Assembly (NCBI GenBank): GCA_016705575.1
Contig: JADIXX010000002.1
Location: 73,510-137,509, forward strand
Direction of reading: 5' to 3'
From: Candidatus Aalborgicola defluviihabitans
GTDB lineage: Bacteria > Pseudomonadota > Gammaproteobacteria > Burkholderiales > Burkholderiaceae_C
Length of the DNA stretch: 64,000 bases
Below the pieces are notes generated by a model. That model ran no database searches. It was not told the origin of the DNA and worked only from the letters and a program-made list of their open reading frames with translations. The translations under genes and the position numbers were made by a program. This document shows, piece after piece, positions 51,250 to 58,558 of the stretch. Numbering within the stretch: position 1 is the first letter of the stretch; each line of letters starts with the position of its first letter.

Positions 51250-52420
51250 GTGGCCACCCTGGCCGATGTGCTGCGCCAGCATGGTGCGGCACATCTGGTA
51301 AAGCACACCCTGTCCACACCCCCAGGCCAAGGCCTGGCGCGGCATCGTCGCGTGCAGGACGGCGGCACTGGGGGCCAGCAGCTGGCCTGTGAGACTTGTG
51401 GCCACAGCCACTGGCAATACCACTCCTGCCGCAATCGACACTGCCCGCAGTGCGGATCGCGTGCCAAGGACGCCTGGCTGCAGGGGCGTCTAGCGGATGT
51501 GTTGAATGTGCCCTATGCCCACTTGGTGTTCACGCTGCCGCACAGCCTCAATGCCCTGTACCAGTACCACCCGCGCTGGGTCATCGACACCCTGTTTGCC
51601 AGCACCGCCCAAACACTGTCTGAGTTCGCGGCCAATGCGCGTTGGATGGGGGTTGGTGGTGGCACCCCGGCCTTCAGCCTGGTACTGCACACCTGGACCC
51701 AGGACTTGCGGTTGCACATCCATGTGCATGCGGTGATGGCCTGCGGTGTGCTGGTGCAAGATGATCAGGGTCAAGGCCGCTGGCACACGCCGATCCGAAA
51801 GCCCGACTTTCTGTTCCCGGTGCAGGCCCTGTCCAAGGTGTTTCGGGGGCAAGTTTCTGGCAGCCTTGGGCCGGGCGCATCAAAGTACAGACATCGCCAA
51901 TGATCCGCAGGGCGGTGCCATGGCCTGGGCACAACGCCAAAGAGATCTATACCGCCACGACTGGGTGGTGTATGCCAAGACGCCGTTGGGTGGTCCAGCA
52001 CAAACGCTGGAGTACCTCAGCCGCTACACACACCGCACGGCCATTGGCAACGAGCGCATCAAGGCGCTCACGCACAGTGAAGTGGTTTTTACCGTCAGAG
52101 CGGATGACCAAGGGGGTAAGCGCACAGAACATTTACCCGGCTGTGAATTCATACGGCGCTACTTGTTGCACGTCTTGCCCACCGGTATCAAGCGGATTCG
52201 CCACTACGGAGTTCTGGCCAGTGCATGCAAGACGGACAAGCTCAAGCTCGCAAGGCTGGCACTACAGATGCCCAGCACCAACCCGCTGGCCCAAGAGTCG
52301 GCACAGGCGTTCATGGCGAGGGTGGCCAGGATTGAGACTATGCAGTGTCCGTGCTGCAAGGCGGGCACACTCAAGGTGGTGGCAACGCTGCCAGGGTACA
52401 CAGTTGCCGACACCGGGTAG
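51250..52420 (+). pseudogene. IS91-family transposase, frameshifted
   Basis: The N-terminus has the zinc motif CETCGHSHWQYHSC, then RNRHCPQCG, and the middle the Y2 transposase core (LVLHTWTQDLRLHIHVHAVM). Frame 1 stops at 51903. The continuing protein is in the next frame from about KFLAALGRAH to the stop at 52420, including LEYLSRYTHRTAIGNERI and a second Cys pair (CPCCKAG). One extra G in the G5 run at 51845-51849 explains it. Either a sequencing error or a real inactivating mutation. Confidence 0.85.
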
Positions 52421-52721
52421 CAGTGTGGCGGGGCAACCCAGGGGGCCACCGTGAGGTGCACCAGGGGATGCCAAGGGATCAAGAAATTCGCACCACGTCC
52501 AGTGGTGTCTGAGGCAGTGTTGCGCCGCACGCTGGCTGGCAACTGCGTGCAGAACAATACCCGAGCGATCCAGCGAAAGAGCAGTGCCCAGCCCCGCAAT
52601 GTAGGCAATCCGCGCACGGCGCAACGACACTGGGCTGGGTCATAATCTATTGACACAAGCGGGGGATTGGTTCAAACCCCCTATTGCCCAGAACACACGC
52701 CACCGTCTCGCAGGCGGTTCA

Positions 52722-52805
52722 GTCCAACATGGTTTATCTGCCGCGAATGACGTCCTCGCTTTGTGCCAGCTTTGTGGCGCGGCGGATAAACGCTGATTGT
52801 TATAC
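52722..52805 (+). repeat. attC-like site 1 (integron recombination site)
   Basis: The 5' core GTCCAAC (52722-52728) matches RYYYAAC and the 3' core GTTATAC (52799-52805) is near GTTRRRY. Inner arms TTATCTGCCGCG and CGCGGCGGATAA pair with one mismatch, leaving a variable centre. It lies just before the first cassette gene. The core of the 3' end deviates at one base. Confidence 0.7.
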
Positions 52806-52820
52806 GGCAAGGAGAATGTA

Positions 52821-53249
52821 ATGGCTTACCAAGATCCTGATAAACAAAGACAGATTGCAGTCAAGATTGTCTCGTCAGCAAATGCTGCCGAGAAGGAAGC
52901 GCTGCGAATCTGGATTGAAAGGCTCCTAGCGCTTAAAGCCAGCAACCTCCCCACTGCTCAAAAGGCCAAGAGAGCAATTACGCTCACGGCTGAGAGCAAA
53001 GTTGTTGTCCCCTCAGTCAAGATAATTGCACGTGAGACAAAGCGATTAGCCTGGGACGAGCGAGGCTTGAAAGGCAGACTGGGCCTGGGCGGCGCGGCCA
53101 TAGGAGCTGCAATGTTCGGCGGTCAAGGCGCCGGTATCGCTGCACTCGGCACAGCAATTGGCGTTCCGCTATGGGTAGTGTTTGGAGCTGGCGCAGCATT
53201 CGCCGGTGTCCTGTATGAGGAGATCACGGGGAAAAAGCCGCGCCCTTAG
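52821..53249 (+). CDS. cassette gene 1: hypothetical protein with glycine-rich hydrophobic hairpin
   Basis: A 142-residue protein I do not recognise. The N-terminal half is basic and helical (QIAVKIVSSANAAEKEALRI). The C-terminal part has a glycine-rich hydrophobic hairpin (GLGGAAIGAAMFGGQGAGIA, then a second stretch GVPLWVVFGAGAAFAGVLYE), able to insert in membranes. A good ribosome site (AAGGAGA) precedes the ATG. It is framed by attC-like sites 1 and 2, as a gene cassette should be. Pore-forming or toxin-like roles are possible but unproven. Confidence 0.7.
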   Translation: MAYQDPDKQRQIAVKIVSSANAAEKEALRIWIERLLALKASNLPTAQKAKRAITLTAESKVVVPSVKIIARETKRLAWDERGLKGRLGLGGAAIGAAMFGGQGAGIAALGTAIGVPLWVVFGAGAAFAGVLYEEITGKKPRP

Positions 53250-53318
53250 ACCAACTACACCGCAGTTTAGGCCTGCCCGGAAGGTTCTTCGGATAGCCGT
53301 ATAACTCAGGTGTTAGAT
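53249..53318 (+). repeat. attC-like site 2
   Basis: The 3' core GTTAGAT (53312-53318) fits GTTRRRY exactly. The 5' side begins at about GACCAAC (53249-53255). Inner segments ACACCGCAGTT and AACTCAGGTGT are roughly complementary with gaps. Located between cassette genes 1 and 2. Confidence 0.6.
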
Positions 53319-53343
53319 TCTTTCCCACCACATAGGAGGTATC

Positions 53344-53613
53344 GTGAGATCATCAGAGCAACAGGCCGCATTTGAGGCCGTAAAGCGCATGGACCCGCAA
53401 TTAGTCATGATGAATCAAATTGCGGTCCTTCAGTGCGCAGTGCGGGCGTTGATAGTCAACAGTCCAAACGCAGCGCAAATACGCACCAACTTCGACCAAC
53501 TCTTTGCTCAGGCTCAGGCGTTCCCAGGATTCATAACTTCTCAGGACCAGTCTGTTGTTCTTCGGGATCTGGTGGAGACAACATTCCGGGCCGCTGTACC
53601 ACCAGAAACATGA
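53344..53613 (+). CDS. cassette gene 2: hypothetical protein
   Basis: An 89-residue mostly helical protein (SSEQQAAFEAVKRMDPQLVM, MMNQIAVLQCAVRALIVNSP) with no recognised domain or signal peptide. The start is GTG 53344, preceded by the near-perfect ribosome site AGGAGGT. That strong signal and its place between attC-like sites 2 and 3 support it as a real cassette gene. Confidence 0.65.
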   Translation: MRSSEQQAAFEAVKRMDPQLVMMNQIAVLQCAVRALIVNSPNAAQIRTNFDQLFAQAQAFPGFITSQDQSVVLRDLVETTFRAAVPPET

Positions 53614-53680
53614 TGTCTACAGGCCGTAGCGGCACTTCACCTTCTGGTGATGCTTGTTGCTCTAGGTCATGGTCTTTCAT
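53531..53680 (-). CDS. possible antisense small gene within cassette 2
   Basis: A 49-codon frame (starts MKDHDLEQQASPEGEVPLRP) with a GGAGG ribosome site 7 bases before its ATG on the minus strand. It overlaps the 3' end of cassette gene 2 by 83 bases. The peptide is acidic and Pro/Glu-rich. Reverse-oriented genes do occur in cassettes, but the frame is short and could be chance. Confidence 0.3.
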   Translation of the reverse strand: MKDHDLEQQASPEGEVPLRPVDIMFLVVQRPGMLSPPDPEEQQTGPEKL

Positions 53681-53698
53681 GTTGTCCTCCAATTCAGA

Positions 53699-53755
53699 AC
53701 CTAACCAGTTAATCGAGCTGGACGTTTTCAGCGCCGCTCATTGCCAACGTTAGGC
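53699..53755 (+). repeat. attC-like site 3
   Basis: 5' core ACCTAAC (53699-53705) and 3' core GTTAGGC (53749-53755) both match the integron consensus and pair with each other at six of seven positions. Arms AATCGAGCTGG and GCCGCTCATT pair with the unpaired extra base expected of attC. At 57 bases it is the most classical site here. Confidence 0.8.
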
Positions 53756-53797
53756 TTTGGCGTCAACCGATATAGCGCCCCAGCACTATGCCCACTT

Positions 53798-54403
53798 ATG
53801 ATTAATCAATTATTAATAAGTCAAATAGAAATAGATCCAGAGCTTGGTAGAACTGAAGCCGAGTTTATGTTGCTAGGAACCTGTGAAGATATAATTCAAA
53901 AACTAAGGCGCGGCAGGAGATATGACATAATTCGATCATCAGGCCTACTCCGGCAGATATTCCTAGATCGTGAGCCATTACTGGATGCTGCAAATAGAAG
54001 GTTTCGTTTAAAAATAACCTTTAATAATTCGAGGGATGATTCTGAAATAACAAAAGAAGCAATGGTCGTTTTAAAGAAATATGAATCAATATGCTGGATT
54101 TTCCCGATAGCCTTAATACATGATAAATCACGCCCTCGCATATCTAAAGAGCAGTTCCTAAAACTGCCCGTATTATATCAATCAGGAAATCCATCTTTAA
54201 CAGTGCAAGATACAATTGAAACAATTGCACATGTTTACGGAGGAGTTCACGCCGGGAAGCCAAAATCAGAAGAAGATAGATTGATAATGACGCTAGACGA
54301 ATCAATGAATATCGGCGGAGGGGAGCCTAGTATGACATCAATTTATGGTATTTGCATCGTAGCACTTGATGGACTAACACCATTAATAAAAAATATCATA
54401 TAA
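53798..54403 (+). CDS. cassette gene 3: AT-rich hypothetical protein
   Basis: A 201-residue protein without recognised domains; it looks soluble (LLGTCEDIIQKLRRGRRYDI, MVVLKKYESICWIFPIALIH). Its codons are strongly AT-biased (frequent ATA, AGA, TTA) against the GC-rich rest of the window, so it was recently acquired. It lies between attC-like sites 3 and 4. The start ATG 53798 is chosen; the frame opens inside attC site 3 and cannot begin there. Confidence 0.7.
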   Translation: MINQLLISQIEIDPELGRTEAEFMLLGTCEDIIQKLRRGRRYDIIRSSGLLRQIFLDREPLLDAANRRFRLKITFNNSRDDSEITKEAMVVLKKYESICWIFPIALIHDKSRPRISKEQFLKLPVLYQSGNPSLTVQDTIETIAHVYGGVHAGKPKSEEDRLIMTLDESMNIGGGEPSMTSIYGICIVALDGLTPLIKNII

Positions 54404-54491
54404 GATGGCAAGAATTGAATTATTGCCGCTTTTTTACAAAATATTTAAATTAATGAAAATGCAGGCCAGAGCATTAAATTACCTAACGTTA

Positions 54492-54584
54492 ACCTAACTG
54501 GTTGGTCGAGCTGAAGCCAACCTTGCGGTTGGTTCCCTCCAGTCGCTGTGCTCCTTTCGGCGTAGCTTACCGTTTGCGTTGAAC
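54492..54584 (+). repeat. attC-like site 4
   Basis: 5' core ACCTAAC (54492-54498) and 3' core GTTGAAC (54578-54584) match RYYYAAC and GTTRRRY. The interior includes a hairpin GCCAACC TTGC GGTTGG and the partly pairing AGCTGAAGCC / GGCGTAGCT. This is the last site of the array; 54585-54718 holds no gene. Confidence 0.65.
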
Positions 54585-54718
54585 CTTATCCAGCGGCCAT
54601 CTGAATGGTTGCTTCTTGCATGGTGCTACTTCCGCTTTTGCTGCACTGCCGCCCGTCAGCCACATCACAAGTGATTCGGATCCCCCAATAGTGCTCATCG
54701 AAAAATCCGGAAACCATT

Positions 54719-54762
54719 GCTATAAATAAATGAGCTATTTACGTATATTCCACGAGGGCTAG
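54719..54762 (-). repeat. dispersed repeat, AGCCCTCGT family (copy 8)
   Basis: Read on the minus strand: TAGCCCTCGTGGAATATACG, then TAAATAGCTCATTTATTTAT and AGC. It lies between the cassette array and the last gene of the minus-strand operon, marking the return to resident chromosome. Confidence 0.75.
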
Positions 54763-54801
54763 AGGCTTATTTAACTCAAAGTTTCCAAACGAAAGGCCGC
54801 C

Positions 54802-55020
54802 CTACTCATCACCTTTGGGTGGTGCATCGCGCACCTGGCACAGCAGGTCTTCGGCCTGCAACTCGGTTTCCGCAAACATCACCTTGATGTTCCCGGGTGT
54901 CCCGGCGCTCTGCGCGGCGCGCAGGGCCTTGGCCTGTGCGGAGGCTTCGCCAAAGGCGTCAAAAACAGCCAGTTTTTCGAGCTGCGCGAAGGGCTTCACC
55001 CGGTAGATGTAGTAGGGCAT
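54802..55020 (-). CDS. small conserved-looking hypothetical protein
   Basis: A 72-residue protein: MPYYIYRVKPFAQLEKLAVF, then FGEASAQAKALRAAQSAG and an acidic end (LCQVRDAPPKGDE). It looks like a compact beta-alpha fold; function unknown. It follows the S24-like gene by two bases and is the last gene of the seven-gene minus-strand operon beside dsr. Confidence 0.7.
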   Translation of the reverse strand: MPYYIYRVKPFAQLEKLAVFDAFGEASAQAKALRAAQSAGTPGNIKVMFAETELQAEDLLCQVRDAPPKGDE

Positions 55021-55022
55021 GG

Positions 55023-55367
55023 TTATATATAGTGTTTGGACGCCCGGCGCCGCCCGGGTAGCGCTTTCAGGATGATGACGCCGCGCACGGCCGACAGGTC
55101 AGCCAGGGGCGCATCGGCAAATGCCGGGCTCAGCGGGTGCAGTACCCAACCTGCTTTGGTTCGCACAAGCTGGCGGAATGTCCATTCTTCGTTGTGCCAC
55201 GCCAGCACGTAAGCGCCGTCTTTGGCCAAGCCTTCGGGCTCAATGATGAGGATTTCGCCTTCCAGAAATTCCGGTGCCATGCTGTGGCCCATCACCATCA
55301 GCGCAAAGGACTCTCCGCCTGCGCAATCCGGTAATTCCAAATCGTGGGTTTGCATGGGCTCAGACAA
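55023..55367 (-). CDS. S24/LexA-like domain protein without DNA-binding domain
   Basis: A 114-residue protein that is only the C-terminal peptidase-like domain of LexA/UmuD relatives. The Ser motif is MGHSMAPEFLEGEILII and the strand KDGAYVLAWHNEEWTFRQLV follows. In S24 peptidases a Lys acts as general base at FVKRL-like positions; here it reads FRQL, so catalysis is doubtful. There is no helix-turn-helix. It overlaps the reductase gene upstream by eight bases. Confidence 0.75.
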   Translation of the reverse strand: MSEPMQTHDLELPDCAGGESFALMVMGHSMAPEFLEGEILIIEPEGLAKDGAYVLAWHNEEWTFRQLVRTKAGWVLHPLSPAFADAPLADLSAVRGVIILKALPGRRRASKHYI

Positions 55368-56355
55368 CTTGCGTGACTATTTGCGCCTGGGCTACGCCCG
55401 CAGCACGCAGCTCATCGCGCAAGGTGGCAACAAATTCGGACCGGCCGGCCAGGTAGAAGTCGCAGTCAATGTCAAACAGGTCGGCGCGCATGGCGTGCGC
55501 GATCTGCTGCGCACCGACCACCATGTCGGGGTGGGTCACCTGTTCATATTCAAACTGGTCCAGCGCCTCAGACCAGGCACGGCACTGGTTACTGGCAAAG
55601 TGCCCATCACTTTGGGTGGCCAGCCAGAACAGCGAGAGTGAGGGTGCCGCATCCTGCGACAAGGCATGCTCGATCAGGCTTTTGATGGGGGCAAACCCGC
55701 CGTCACAGGCGGCAAATACCAGGGGGCGGTTCCCATCGGCCAGCACAAATTCTCCGCTGGGGCCCAGCACCGTGATGGCATCACCCGGTTTGATGTCATC
55801 GGCAAACAGATGCGCGCTCAGTGCATCGGCCGGGTCCTGGGTAATAAAAAAGGTCAGGTTGCGGTCGTCACACGGGCAACTGGCCAGCGGGTAGGTAGCG
55901 TGCACATCGTCCTGCCCAGGCATGGCCCAGCCCAGGCGGACCGACTGCCCTGCCAGGAAGCGCAAGCGATGGGTACGGGGAGTTTGCAGGTGCAGCAAGC
56001 GGGTATGGGGTGCCAGCGTGGTGACGGCACGCACGTGGGTCACGATTTGCTGCTGGGGAATGTCCTGTGGGCCGCAAGCCTCCAGCAGCTCCAGCGTGAG
56101 TTCGCTGCTGGCGGCAGTGTTGCAGCACATCAGCGTATAGCCCTGGGCTTTCTCGGTTTGCGATAGCTGGTAGTCGCTGTGCTGGGTTTGCGCCACCTCG
56201 CCAGAGATCACACGCACTTTGCACATGCCACAGCTGCCATTGCCACAGCCGTAGTTCAGGCGCAGCCCCGAGTGCAGACCCGACTGCAGCAGGTTGGCAT
56301 GCCCTTCCACCAGAAATTCGTGGCCGCTAGGGCGCACCTTGACCTGTGTCGTCAT
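55360..56355 (-). CDS. 2Fe-2S ferredoxin-NAD(P)H reductase-type flavoprotein
   Basis: A 331-residue electron-transfer protein. The N-terminal plant-type 2Fe-2S domain has the ligands YGCGNGSCGMCKVRV and a fourth Cys in LMCCNTA. A ferredoxin-reductase module follows (FAD-binding region RFLAGQSVRLGW, YPLASCPCD; NAD-binding region GPSGEFVL, FAACDGGFAPIKSL). It resembles the reductase components of ring-hydroxylating oxygenases. It overlaps the dioxygenase gene upstream by four bases, so it may supply electrons to it or to another partner. Confidence 0.9.
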   Translation of the reverse strand: MTTQVKVRPSGHEFLVEGHANLLQSGLHSGLRLNYGCGNGSCGMCKVRVISGEVAQTQHSDYQLSQTEKAQGYTLMCCNTAASSELTLELLEACGPQDIPQQQIVTHVRAVTTLAPHTRLLHLQTPRTHRLRFLAGQSVRLGWAMPGQDDVHATYPLASCPCDDRNLTFFITQDPADALSAHLFADDIKPGDAITVLGPSGEFVLADGNRPLVFAACDGGFAPIKSLIEHALSQDAAPSLSLFWLATQSDGHFASNQCRAWSEALDQFEYEQVTHPDMVVGAQQIAHAMRADLFDIDCDFYLAGRSEFVATLRDELRAAGVAQAQIVTQVV

Positions 56356-57314
56356 AGCTTTTGCATGTCGCCCACTCGGTCCAAATAGCGGGCCCGGTAC
56401 AACAGCCGGGGCTGCGCTGGATCATCGACAAAACCCGAGCGGTCGTGCAGCACGTTGTTGCACACCAGGCCCATGCCAGGTTGCAGCGTCAGGCGAAACA
56501 CGTGGTGGTTGTCACTGGCCAGCAACTGCTCCAAAAAAGCGACAGCCGCAAGGGTGGGTGCGTCGTTTTTCCATACGATGCTGTGCGTGCGGGCGGTGTA
56601 GCGCATGTGCAGTGCGCCAGTGGCTGAGTCAACCGAGAAAACCGGGCCGGTCTGCTCGGCGCGCGCTACGCCCTCTTCATCCAGCCGCTCGGGAATCGTC
56701 ATGGCGTCGGGTTGCATCAGTGCGCGCACCCAGTCGGGGTTGGCTTCACGCAGGGCGATGTAGGCCATCTCATGGTCCATGACCGCGCTCTGGCCACCGG
56801 TTTGGGCCTTGCGCACGCAGTGTAGAACCATGGCCCGGATTTGGCGCGATTCTGGGTGGTAGTAGCCGTCGGTATGCCATTTGATGGCTCGGTTGGTGTA
56901 GGGGATGAACGCGGTGCGGTCGCCAGCGCCGACCGGTGCCGGGCCGCCCCAAGCCGGAAGTTCCCCCCCGGGGGGACCGGTGCGAAGCGCCGTAGGGGGC
57001 AAAGCCTGCGAAACGGTGATTGGTGAAATACCGTCTTCGTCGGCCAGCCAATTGCCGTCCAGCCGGTGCAAGCCCATTTGCGCAGCCAACAGGCGGGGAA
57101 TGGCTTTGTCCTGTGCCACCACCGGGCTGCGGTAGATGGCCATATTGGCGGTTGCACACAGGGCCAGCAAACGGTCCCGCTCGGTCTGGCTCAGGGCGCG
57201 CGGATCGGCTACATCCACGATCAGGTCTTCTGCCCGCCCCGGATGGCTGGCACGCTTGGTGTCACGCCAACGCTGGTAGGGGGCGTGGTTGTCCAGATCA
57301 AACGGGTTGTCCAT
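56352..57314 (-). CDS. TauD/TfdA-family Fe(II)/2-oxoglutarate dioxygenase
   Basis: A protein of about 320 residues with the TauD fold. Metal ligands HxD are in IKWHTDGYYHPE and the distal His in NNVLHDRSGFVDD; the Arg of QPRLLYRARY can bind 2-oxoglutarate. These enzymes hydroxylate small molecules, including organosulfur compounds such as taurine. The substrate here is unknown. A palindromic repeat (56940-57001) is inserted in frame and adds about 20 residues rich in Pro and Gly. Confidence 0.88.
   Translation of the reverse strand: MDNPFDLDNHAPYQRWRDTKRASHPGRAEDLIVDVADPRALSQTERDRLLALCATANMAIYRSPVVAQDKAIPRLLAAQMGLHRLDGNWLADEDGISPITVSQALPPTALRTGPPGGELPAWGGPAPVGAGDRTAFIPYTNRAIKWHTDGYYHPESRQIRAMVLHCVRKAQTGGQSAVMDHEMAYIALREANPDWVRALMQPDAMTIPERLDEEGVARAEQTGPVFSVDSATGALHMRYTARTHSIVWKNDAPTLAAVAFLEQLLASDNHHVFRLTLQPGMGLVCNNVLHDRSGFVDDPAQPRLLYRARYLDRVGDMQKL
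56940..57001. repeat. palindromic GC-rich repeat inserted in the dioxygenase gene
   Basis: The stretch holds GGGCCGCCCC, AAGCCGGAAG, then a C7/G6 palindrome (CCCCCCCGGGGGG), CCGGTGCGAAGCGCCG and TAGGGGGC. It reads in frame within the TauD-type gene as a Pro/Gly-rich loop (GPPGGELPAWGGPAP). Such GC-rich units recur between genes in related genomes, from memory; here it seems to have landed in a tolerant loop. Confidence 0.6.
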
Positions 57315-57324
57315 CGGGGTGCTT

Positions 57325-57942
57325 TCAGTCTCCTGTCGTGCGCGCACGGGCAGCGCGTGCGGGACGTGGTTCCGTGGACAGAACGCCATTCATGGAGCTT
57401 TGGAGAATTTCAAGCGCTTCGGGTACTTCGATGGCCATCATCTGATCGATCACCCAGCGCTGGTCCTTTTGCGGCATCAGCCTCTCGACGCGGTGCCCCA
57501 GGTAGCGCACAAAGGCAAAATCCGGCCCCTTGGCATCAAAGCCAAAGTCGGCGTAATGGTCTGACAGTTCATTAAACAGTTCGATGAAGCGCTCAAAGTG
57601 GCTGGGCTGGCCAGCGGGTGGAGCGCCCAATAACGTGTCTTCGTTTTCCTGCAAAATTTCGGCTACCCGGCGTACCAGCGCGGTTACAAACTCGGCACGC
57701 TCCTTTGGCGCCATGCGCGCATACGCCATGCGGTCCAAGACCTGGGTCAGGAACACCAAAACCTCCCGCGTGAACGCGAAATATTGCGGCCCGACGTCAA
57801 TGCTGAAGTCCGCCGTGCGCATCTGCTTGAGCATGTTCTGCGCCACACGCCAGACGATGAACGCCATGGCGCTGGACGTTTGCTGCGCCGTCTTGGTGGT
57901 CCCAGTCTGGAACCACTGGCTCTTGATCTTCATTTTGGCCAT
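57325..57942 (-). CDS. hypothetical helical protein of the dsr-adjacent operon
   Basis: A 205-residue protein I cannot name. It appears all-helical: QTSSAMAFIVWRVAQNMLKQ, YFAFTREVLVFLTQVLDRMA, FERFIELFNELSDHYADFGF. It has no signal peptide, no Cys motif, and ends in a basic Arg-rich tail. It lies 10 bases upstream of the TauD-type gene and one base after the Cas6-like gene, so it is a fixed member of this operon. Confidence 0.7.
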   Translation of the reverse strand: MAKMKIKSQWFQTGTTKTAQQTSSAMAFIVWRVAQNMLKQMRTADFSIDVGPQYFAFTREVLVFLTQVLDRMAYARMAPKERAEFVTALVRRVAEILQENEDTLLGAPPAGQPSHFERFIELFNELSDHYADFGFDAKGPDFAFVRYLGHRVERLMPQKDQRWVIDQMMAIEVPEALEILQSSMNGVLSTEPRPARAARARTTGD

Positions 57943-57943
57943 A

Positions 57944-58558
57944 TCAGACCGCCGCGGCCGACTTGTGGGGCACAAACAGCCCGCAGCCCAACAACCGGTG
58001 TGGCCCCAGCCCGTGCTGCTGCAGGCGCAACGACTGCTCGGGGCCCAGCCCATGCAGCATCATGCTGAAGGTGGTCATTTCTTGTCCATCGACCCGCAGG
58101 CTCTGGCACTTTCCACATACGCGCACGCCGGCTATGGCCATGCCGGCCAACTCGGTTTCCATGGCTTGCATGAAGACTGATTCATCCGAACTGCCGGCCG
58201 CGACCCGGTAGGCATACAGCGTGGCGTGTGGTTGTAGTTCACGCAGATGCACCGCACCCAGGCGCAGAGGGTGCGCCATCACGTCCAGCTGAACCCCGTC
58301 CAAGGCCTGTAATTCAGCCAGCCGATTGGCATGGACCCGCAAAATCAGACGCGTTCGCTGCGACAGAAGCGCCACGCTTTCGGGTCCGGCCACCAGCTTC
58401 ACGGGGTGGATGCCGGCGCCAGCATCTTCATGCAACCACGGGATCTGTAGTGTTAGAGCGTGTTGCAGTGCCTGGGCATGGTCGCGCGGCAAGGACTTTC
58501 CCGCCAACGGAAATACCGCTTCTACTGCTGCGTCCTGTTCTGCAGCGGGCAGGGTCAC
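57944..58558 (-). CDS. Cas6/Cmx6-like protein (no CRISPR array in window)
   Basis: A 204-residue protein that strongly resembles the type I-MYXAN Cas6/Cmx6 family. Landmarks: VFPLAGKSLPRDHAQALQHA, then GIHPVKLV, LSQRTRLILRVHANRLAELQ, and the C-terminal glycine-rich loop GLGPHRLLGCGLFVPHKSA. Cas6 proteins cut CRISPR transcripts. No repeat array or other cas gene is visible, and its partners here are sulfur/redox genes. The start is the GTG at 58558, overlapping the upstream stop as GTGA. Family call from memory of motifs, not a search. Confidence 0.8.
   Translation of the reverse strand: MTLPAAEQDAAVEAVFPLAGKSLPRDHAQALQHALTLQIPWLHEDAGAGIHPVKLVAGPESVALLSQRTRLILRVHANRLAELQALDGVQLDVMAHPLRLGAVHLRELQPHATLYAYRVAAGSSDESVFMQAMETELAGMAIAGVRVCGKCQSLRVDGQEMTTFSMMLHGLGPEQSLRLQQHGLGPHRLLGCGLFVPHKSAAAV

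Larger units (their letters stand above)
50347..52420 (+). mobile_element. IS91-family-type element (recombinase + transposase)
   Basis: Two adjacent genes, a tyrosine recombinase and an IS91-type Y2/HUH transposase with zinc-binding N-terminus, are a recurrent IS91-family pair. The stated span covers the two genes only; the true ends are not defined. The left end probably lies near 50216 and the right between 52450 and 52700. IS91 elements make no target-site duplication, so none is expected. The transposase is frameshifted, so this copy is probably inactive as written. Confidence 0.75.

Noticed and set aside
52640..52690. Stretch with GGTTCAAACCCCC considered as part of a tRNA gene
   Set aside because: No cloverleaf arms around it; it lies at the likely IS91-type end.
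57944..58558. Cas6-like gene considered as evidence of a CRISPR-Cas locus
   Set aside because: No direct-repeat array and no other cas gene were found anywhere in the window.
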